Source: Onchidella celtica
Lineage: Eukaryota; Mollusca; Gastropoda; Systellommatophora; Onchidiidae
Direction of reading: 5' to 3'
Assembly (NCBI GenBank): GCA_963931925.1
Contig: OZ007582.1
Span: forward strand, 27,239,665-27,303,664
Length of the DNA: 64,000 bases
The notes beneath the pieces were generated by a model. The model saw nothing but the letters and a program-made list of their open reading frames with translations. It did no database searches and had not been told where the DNA came from. Positions 55,713-64,000 of this stretch are shown one piece after another (the first letter of the stretch is position 1; the number at the start of each line of letters is the position of its first letter). The position numbers and the translations under genes are program-made.

Positions 55713-58700
55713 AACTGTGCAGTTGAATGTCCTACAGAAAGATGAACACACCAAATTGTACTCATCTTTGCTGTGTTCAGTGGTTGAGAGACTGGTGAGT
55801 GAAAGTGTATTGATATTTTTTTTTAACATGTACAAAACTTAAAAAACTTTGGTCAGCAACTGAACTTTTGCCTGAGTCATTCAGACTTATTTATTGTATG
55901 TAAAACAGTTTGTTTGATACGCCTTCAATCTCCTTATTGTTGCATTTGATAAAGTATATAATGTAAATATGACCTGTTTTTTTAAAGAATTGACAGCAAT
56001 GAATGTACCTCAATAGGTTGGACCATTTTTTGCGAAGCTTAATGAGGTCCTTTTGTCCACTCTGCAGCGAAAAAGATGCAGCTGTCAACTTCGAAATGAG
56101 TTTGTTACTCACCAGGAAACTTATGTCTCGCCAGAAGAATATTACTAGTTTATTTATAATTATAGAATTATTACAGTACTCCTTCCCCCCTTTCCCCAAC
56201 CCTTTTTCAAATCAGTGTTTATGGATTTTTTTAATGAATATGATGGACAAAGCAAACAAATTTGTAAACGGACATATCAGAATGCGAAGCTGTTCTTGAT
56301 ATGTTGTCTCTGTCAAGAAAATTTCTTTCTGTCGACAAGTATACAATTATGTGAGGCCATAAATTGAAGAGTTCCATTCTGACCAAACTTAAGTTATTTA
56401 ATTTCTCTCATTGATTTGAGATAATTTTGTTCTTACCTTCCTTTCAAAAGTTTGCCATCCTCAATACATTTGATATGAATGAACTTTTCAGAAGGCAGAA
56501 AAGACCTTGAAAAATCTACAATTTGCTCATTGTCGTCCTTCGGTTTGATTAAACTAGAAATGTCAAATTAGTGTCATTCAGTGTTAGCACATTGGGAATT
56601 TTGAAGACAGAGCATTGTGAGATTTCTTGTGGAGATACAAATTTCCATAGTCATGTAGACTGCAAGAATATGAGATTGCAAGATATGTGTCCATATTTCA
56701 TATATTACGACTGTGTCAGAGATCAGAGGATGGAACGATTATGTGAATGAATGGATGTTTGCTCGGCTTAGATACTAGAAAGTGTAGGTAGTTGATAGAT
56801 ACTGGATGGTTTCATGTGACTACTAAATCTAAGTAGTTGTAAGTTGTAAAATGTATTAAATATGTTTTTTTGTATTGTATGAAATAACACATTGTTAGGT
56901 TAGGAAAGATGAATTGCAAAGCTCAGGTTCAAACTGGGAGTTTTAAATGATGTCATATGTCTCTTGTGAGTGAGGATGAGCACGTGGATGGGGCTGAAAT
57001 AAAGACTAGAAAATTCTTGTTTTAAACTTCAAGGAATGCTCTTTATGGCGGAGTAATATATAATGTTGGTGGAATTTGCAATATGTAATGATTTGTTGTA
57101 CTTTGAAGGCAAAACATATTGTTGCATTACCATCCAATTTTACTCACAATAGTGGCAAGAAAATTTAACAGTTTGTTCAGTTGTCTTGTGTGTGAAATCT
57201 GAAAATCTGCTAATCTTTTATGTTTGAGGGCATTTGACAGTAATTTTGCAATAGAACACGAAATGTTACAGTGAGCCATTGGATGTATTTCATGCAAGCT
57301 GCCTTGTGAAAAAAAGAAGAATGATGACATCTGTGATTGCAGTAGAGAAAGATATTTTCAAGTTGCTGAGCTAGTCAAAGAAAATGGGAGTAAAACATTG
57401 AAAATTTTTAGATCTTAGAGACTTGAGGAAACAAGGGAATAGGACAGATTTTTTTGATTTTTTTTTTGGAATCGAATCATCAGGTATTTTCCAAATTGTT
57501 GGATGTGCATTTTTGTCTTTTCGAGAAAACGAGGATCGAAACTTTGAAAGGTTGTGTAAAATCAGAGGACAACATTACGTCACGAATATACCTAGAAAAT
57601 TTTGTAACTGGTTGGAATGATGCTTATACATATTGAAATTAGGAGTGAGAGAACCACTGTCATGACAAAACCTCAAAATCCGGAAAATGACGCACACAAT
57701 ATGGCAAATATCCCACAATATCATTATGAGGGAATAAAGATAGTGATAGGCCAGTGTGGCACTGAGTGGTAATGTGGATACCAAAAATTGTAACAGTTTG
57801 CCAGTGTTAGTTGGTTTGTTATGCATATTTTCATGTGAAGTTTCTGTGTTCTTGTTGTATCTATTGCCAAAAATACAGTGATAGCATTGTGTTCTTGTGT
57901 TTACATAGTAGTCTTCAGTAGATTGGGAAGTCCTCATTGTTGGCATATTTTTTAATAGATTTAGAAGAGCCACAACTTGATGAGAGGGAAATGGATCAGT
58001 ATTTCAGTATCTGTTTAAAATATATCTCTGTACTTGAGAAATAATTTGAATTAATATTTGTGCCTTGGATCTAGTGTTCAGAAACTACTTTCATATCTGT
58101 TCTTGGCTAAAATAGCTGCAGACTAAAATGGACTGTATTTATTTTTGCCACAGATGTACCAAAAAATGTTTGGTGATTAGCTTGTAAGAATCATTCTTTC
58201 TCTAGATATCCTAAGAGTTTGCAAATTCAAGGTTGTGAATTTATTCATAAAATGGCTTATTTAGTCTTCCACATATCTCAAGATCTATTCAAGAGCATAT
58301 GACAGTATTATCGATTGAACAGAATCAAACTGAAAATTTTTTAGTACATTTCTTGTACCAAATTGATTGTGTAAAGTTTGATTAGGAAATTCAACTCTTT
58401 AATATATGACAATTTCCTCATTTTATGCGTGAATCGAAATCTAAATTTAGGTATTTGCCAGTCTCAATTATCTTGCCACTTGGGAAACAGAAATATGCAG
58501 TGAAATAATGAGTTTTCATCTTTGCTTTAGTTTGGTGATGGAACATTTTAGGTGGACTAAAGAAAGACCATTTCATGAATATTTTGGATGTTGGACTTCA
58601 ACACCATTACATGTTACATAGACCTGTGGTGACCTTCAAACATTTCAGGTTCTCATACTAGTGATAGTAAAAATTAAATCTACAGTTGGTCGATGTTTCA

Positions 58701-61700
58701 GTTGGTGGAAGTTATAACTATGCTTGTCTGTATAATATTTTCCATGTTCCTGCTTTGAGATAGGAAAGTGAGAGAGGGGGAGTGGATGTGTGATTGGAAT
58801 GTTGAAATTCATTGTATTCGATATTGTTAATTGGCAGTTGTAGCACTTTTGTTCAACTATCAAGCATGCTTGTACATGTAGATTGGTGGATCACACTGAA
58901 TATGTGAGTCAAGCTTAATGAATTTGTGAGGCTTTAATCAAGAATGATGATGTCAAAACAGTGCCCGGGTAGTGTTGGGCTCTTTCGGTGCTGGGCAATT
59001 TTATAAGTAATTTCATTGTGTTCTTTTAATCCTGAAATTCTCAGTAAATTTAAACTCCAATCTGTGATGGTAATGTTGGACTGAGAACACTTTTAAAATC
59101 CAAAACATAATTGAACTGTGAATTTTATCTTCAAATTGCAGTCTTACTTATATATGAGATTTTGTTTCAAACTGAAATAAATCTATTGTTTTCTTTCGGG
59201 AGGAAAATGAAAATAGTCACTGTTCTGTGTCTCTTTCTCAGCTGAAAAAGAATTCATGATTATTAATGTCTATTTCCATTAAGCCTCACAGATCATTCAT
59301 TATTGACTATTTGTTCAGTATAGTTCCTATGTTAAGTTTGGTTTTACTCACTCCCTAGTGCTAAGGCTTGAATGTAGGTGGTGAAAAGCTCACAACTAAC
59401 CCATGTAGACCAGGTCATTCCAAGAAAAATGTCCATGGATCGATGTCATATTGTGAAAGATGACAAACAATTGATGAGTACGTTACTTGGAGAGAGATGA
59501 TAATAATATAGCCTTAAAGTTTGGTTGTTTTTGGCGGAATGGTCTGTCCATAGAGCAGTTTTTTGCTGTGCTGGAGTTATGCTTTTCTCTGTTTTGGATT
59601 TGTCAAGCCTTAGCTGTTGATGGATATTTTCTGTCGGTTTCGGGGGAGATTAGCTGTTGTTTTAGCTTTATTTGGGTTTTTTTTTGGGTTCTTTTTTTTT
59701 GGTACATATGAGTATGCATGTGTCATAAATGTTTCGACGTTTTCATTTTGCTTGGCATTTATTTGACATTTGTGTGTGTGTGGGTTTGATTTTTTTTTCT
59801 TTTAATTAATTTATTTTAAAATTGTTGATATAGAAAGTTGAAATGTAACAATTGATCTTGATCATTATAACAGTCCATTGAAGCTGATGGTTTTATTCCT
59901 TCACCCAGATTTAGCCATGCTTTTGTATAAGAGTTGGTCACGGATAGCATGTATTCACCTTTTTGTTTATCCTGTGAACGGAAGATTTAAATAGTCTGAA
60001 AATGAACAAAACATCTATTAAAATATTCACCATGCAATAGAGTCAGCTCAGTTAACATGCTTCATCCATTGCCAGTTTCTTGCTTATAGGATTTATTGTT
60101 GGTTTTTTTGGTTTCTTACTCCTGATTTTAAAGTTAATTGGCATCTGGTTTCTTGCTTTGCTTTTCCTGGCCTTATGTAGAATTTCTTTCCCGTAAACCA
60201 TCTTCAACCTTTACTTTCCTCTGTTTCGCCCACTTTCGTTACGTTGGTGGGATGAGTAATTGATGCGTTCAGCCCATCCAGTTTATTCATCCCAAGCTGC
60301 ATGAAGCGCATGATTTCTTCTGGCTTCTGTTGCCCCCCAACTAACCAATTTCTGACATGGAAAGTTTAGAACTGGAGATAAATATTTGACATGTTCGCCT
60401 TTTTTCTGTTACGCTTTTATAACACGGAAACCTGCGGTAATATTGTATTTTTTCATACCTTATTATTTTCTGTATCAGGCACATAGGGTATTGAGTCCAG
60501 CCTTCACCGTAGTGAGACTGAAATAGGTCTGTATTGCTAGTTGATGGAAAGGAAGTTCGGGTCTGTGTCACAACTGGCACAAGGCAGACTTGACTCAGTG
60601 CTCTGTGAGCCTAACCATACAGCCACAAGTCTTGACAGTGTTTACATGATTTTAATGTCCAAGTAGATTTTATTTCAGCGCTCGAATTCTGTTTGATACT
60701 GAATTGTATACTGCTTTGAGATTAACATACTTATATTTATAGCCTTGTAATTTTTTGTTGGGATGTATATTGCAATTTACAGTGTATATTGGTAGAGTTC
60801 TTATACTGTATTTATGCAAACTGTATGCTGTATGACCATCTCATGCCTCAATGTGTGGAGAAGGAGTGGCTGTTGCCATGAATCTTCACTATCTGTATCA
60901 TTGTCTTTATGGATGCAATGTTAACGTTCACACATTCTTATTTTGCTGCAAGATTTATTGGACAACACCTGAACTGTATCCAAAGAATGGAATATTCAAA
61001 TGTGAACATGCAGTTTTTATGTCTAGCATTGTTTTCCTGAATTTGCTTTTCAGAAGGACGATCCTAGCTAGGTATTTCCGTTAAAAGTCAGGCACAGAAG
61101 AAGGATCAAACTTTTGTTTGGAGGGGTCAGATCAATTAGAATATCCAGGCATATTGATTATTTGTTTTAGGAATTTTTTGAATGGAGGAAGTGGTATAGG
61201 GGGAATGTGTAGAAATTTGTGCAATACCAATCCATAAGTGGATGATTTTTTAGCATACAACTGAAGTCATACACGGATATTTCAAGTATTCTGTGATTGC
61301 TAACTTTCAGTGTCTGTAGGAGGAAAAATGTATTTCATCTCCAAGCAAGCCATTTGATCAACCAAATAGAAAAGGAGTTTTCCGAGAGGCTGAAAGACTT
61401 ACTCTTGATCCTCATGCATTAATAAGCTAGAAACATATTCAGATTTTTAGCATGAAAAAAATATCTGTATCTACATTGTAAATGGTGGCATTGTCATACT
61501 TGGTCACACAGTCATTCATTCTCAGGTCTCGATGTGTTTGGAATGGATCACATTCTCTGCTATTATTATAGTGCACAAAGAACCTCAAGGAAAATGGGAA
61601 GTACATGTACTTTATAAGGGAGACAATGTAGAGTTTATTTTACAAAGTTTTGTTGACTAGATCAGAGACTGGTATCCCTTTTCTCAGCATTACGAGGGCT

Positions 61701-62461
61701 CTAGAGTTTCTCATGTACACAAGAGACATTTTATTTTGGCATCAAAATCGACTGTTTTTTGTTTGTTTTTTGTTTTTGCATGCAAATTTGAAAAATCCAG
61801 AAAATAAAATAAAATAAAATAATTCGCAGTTTGCTAGGGAAAAGGGAAGCAACAAATCTGATATATTATTGAACTATTAAAGCCACAGGAAAGATCCTGC
61901 TAAACCTCAGAATTCTGGGAAGAGAAATATTGCAGTGAATAGGTCTATATTCATCTTGTGTTCATCATGTAGGAAATTTAACTTTCAGCTTATGATAGTG
62001 AAAAAAACTTATAAAATTCTTTGCTGTTGAACAAACACGTCCTGTTTCAACCAAAAATAATTTTTTTTTAAAAAGGACATGAAATCTTCACACAATGTGA
62101 AATTTTACGAATCCATCTTGTCTAAATTCTCTGTCAAAGTGAAATAAGTTCAAAATAGATTGGGTTGCAGTGAAATACTAGAAAAAATAAGATGTATTCA
62201 ATCCATATGACAGAAGGTTGGAAGTGTGAAATTGAAATAGTTAAACATCACTGTCCACATTTGGCAAATTGTTTGGTTGGCATGGTAGGAAAATTAGGGT
62301 AGATCTGTTACAATTAATTAATTTATTATTTGTTATTTATTCCACGACAGGAAGAAATGTTTGTATTTCTGACATGCATTTATTGAGGCTTGCAAGGGCT
62401 GTGGTCTGGATGGAAAGGTATGGGTGAAGTGGCAGACTTGAGGGGGGGTGAAAACATGTTC
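55713..62461. other. AT-rich DNA downstream of the DLGAP-like gene
   Basis: Apart from one dispersed repeat copy and a short (AAATA)n at 61800-61822 it is unique, AT-rich and nearly free of microsatellites. It could be a very long 3' UTR or intergenic DNA. No ORF has recognisable domains. Confidence 0.5.
57480..57720 (+). repeat. Dispersed repeat family 3, copy 2
   Basis: Same block order as 9535-9850: GTGCATTTTTGTC, GAGAAAACGAGGATCGAAAC, ATTAGGAGTGAGAGAACC, TGACAAAACCTCAAAATC and ACAATATGGCAAA. The two copies are 48 kb apart in the same orientation. Confidence 0.75.
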
Positions 62462-62865
62462 TTGGTATTCAGTGTAGGCCCTATGTCTGAGTGTCTGACA
62501 GTATACGTACTCACTATGGGCCCTACATCTTGAGTGCCTGACAGTTTACATAGACAATGTTGGGCCCCATGTCTGACTGTTTGACAGTATAGGTCCTCAT
62601 TGTAGGCCTTGTGCCATGAGTGCCTGACTAAGTACGTACTCAATGTAGGCCATATGTCTGACTGCCTTTCAGTATGCTCACTGTAAGTCCTTGTACCTGA
62701 TAATGTACATACTTATAAAGGGCCCTTTGGTTGACTCTCTAGCAGTATGTACTATGTACTCACTGGAAGCCATATGTCTGAATGTCTCACAGTAAGGTAC
62801 TATAGACTCCTATCTATCTGACAGTATAACTATAAGTACTTGCCACAAGCTCTATGTCTTGAGTG
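62462..62865 (+). repeat. ~42-bp degenerate tandem repeat
   Basis: About nine to ten diverged units of TAGGCCCTATGTCTGAGTG plus TCTGACAGTATACGTACTCA. The decay suggests an old array. Confidence 0.8.
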
Positions 62866-63446
62866 CATGTTATATTGTGTATCAGATCCCTCTCAAGAAC
62901 CTGATGAAATTTCCCCTCGACCTCTTGACAATCTCTGTCACATTTCATGCTGTCTGTGTGTCTCACTCACTCACCTTTCTCTTTCTCCAGTCTCCCCCCT
63001 CCCCCCTCCCCTTTCCTCATGTGATACCCTGAGTGGTGCTGTCTATCATTATCTACCAGTCCTCAAATCAAACATTGTACAGACCCCTGGGAGATTGAGA
63101 TGTAAAAACCTGTGTGTATGGATGAAATTTGGCTGAATTCGCATTTCTTGTTGACAAATTCTCATGTGGAAACTAGGTATGAAAATTAATTCAAACGTGA
63201 TTAAAAACAAAATTTTAAAAAATTAAACAAACTATGATCCACTTTGAAAGACAGGAACAATCTATTGTCATTTTGTTTTGAAGAAAGAAAATGCAGTTAA
63301 AGTAATTTGCAATTAAGAAAATAATTGCAAGTATTTGACTTAAGGGCTTGGTAGAATTATTAGCCATAAATGGCACGTTGCCGTTTTTGTTTTATTTTTT
63401 GATGTGAAGTACAAGCCTGTTGGTTATCTGTCAGTTTGTCTATCTA

Positions 63447-63711
63447 CACTCGAGCCAAAAAGTTAAGCAACCCTGGGTTATGCTCAGAACTGACAACTTT
63501 ATTTTTCAATTAATTCAAACACGTTCATTGGAATCAATTTATTGTTATGTAAGTCTGAAATCACATTCAATTTCATTTTACCCACCCCAAAAATGGGGCT
63601 TAATGACTTAAACAAACTTTTCTTTTATACAAAAACAAAAAAGTCAATAATTGAATGGCAAGAGTTCACAAATCTTGTTAGTGAAGGTTGCTTAACTTTT
63701 TGGCTCGAGTG
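63447..63711. mobile_element. Mariner/Tc1-type MITE, 265 bp
   Basis: Perfect 26-bp terminal inverted repeats lie at 63447-63472 and 63686-63711. They begin CACTCGAGCCAAAAAGTTAA, and the right end is the exact reverse complement. The element is flanked by TA on both sides (63445-63446 and 63712-63713), the target duplication of the IS630/Tc1/mariner superfamily. The interior is AT-rich and codes for no transposase, so this is a non-autonomous deletion derivative. The perfect ends imply recent activity. Confidence 0.95.
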
Positions 63712-64000
63712 TATGTGTCTGGTTTAATGTTTGCCAGATTGTTCTGTGATTTCTTTCCATCATTGTTTTTTTTTATCCTTTTCGTCGTTCGAAATGCCCT
63801 CATTTGTTATTCGTGTCTGTGTTTACTCAAATTACTGTAAACCCGTCACAATGTAGTACTGTATTGTGTAAAATCACTGCGTATATTTGACGTTATTGGT
63901 GTCATCATCAACTGGGTTTTGACTGATATGCTTAAATTCTCTGACGCGCTCGTGATTACAAAATAATAAAATAATAATGGTACAGGTAAAAACATACGCA

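Overview
The window looks like nuclear DNA of a metazoan invertebrate, most probably a mollusc. The reasons are coding sequence split by GT-AG introns, very abundant (CT)n, (TTTC)n, (ATCT)n and poly-G/C microsatellites, tRNA-headed SINEs and several small DNA-transposon families. The phylum is inference. There is no prokaryotic-style gene, rRNA, functional tRNA or CRISPR array.

Only one gene is well supported. It lies on the + strand at 46123-52879 and is the 3' half of a DLG-associated protein (DLGAP/SAPAP/GKAP family). Eight exons join in one frame with consensus splice sites and give 401 C-terminal residues. The last five exons carry the whole GKAP homology region. The tail follows the DLGAP1-4 pattern up to E-I-Y-L-P-E but ends P-P-K-K, so the usual Shank PDZ ligand is absent. 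The 5' end of the gene is not visible. The 46 kb upstream is either its long 5' intron(s) or intergenic DNA.

Layout. 1-46 kb: non-coding and full of simple repeats and transposon relics. These include two hAT-like elements with near-matching 8-bp target duplications, a 1.6-kb foldback-like element (20/21-bp terminal inverted repeats, perfect 9-bp duplication, 37-bp subterminal tandem repeats), a 45-bp x 12 minisatellite, a back-to-back pair of palindromic MITEs, four dispersed repeat families, and SINE copies. 46-53 kb: the DLGAP-like exons, with a TCCA-type array in the first visible intron and a SINE in the sixth. 53-64 kb: AT-rich 3' UTR and downstream DNA with few microsatellites, one SINE with a 14-bp target duplication, a degenerate ~42-bp tandem array, and a 265-bp mariner/Tc1-type MITE with perfect 26-bp inverted repeats.

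The best candidates for undescribed biology are the foldback-like element, the remodelled DLGAP C-terminus, and the SINE family whose body contains a long poly-C tract.
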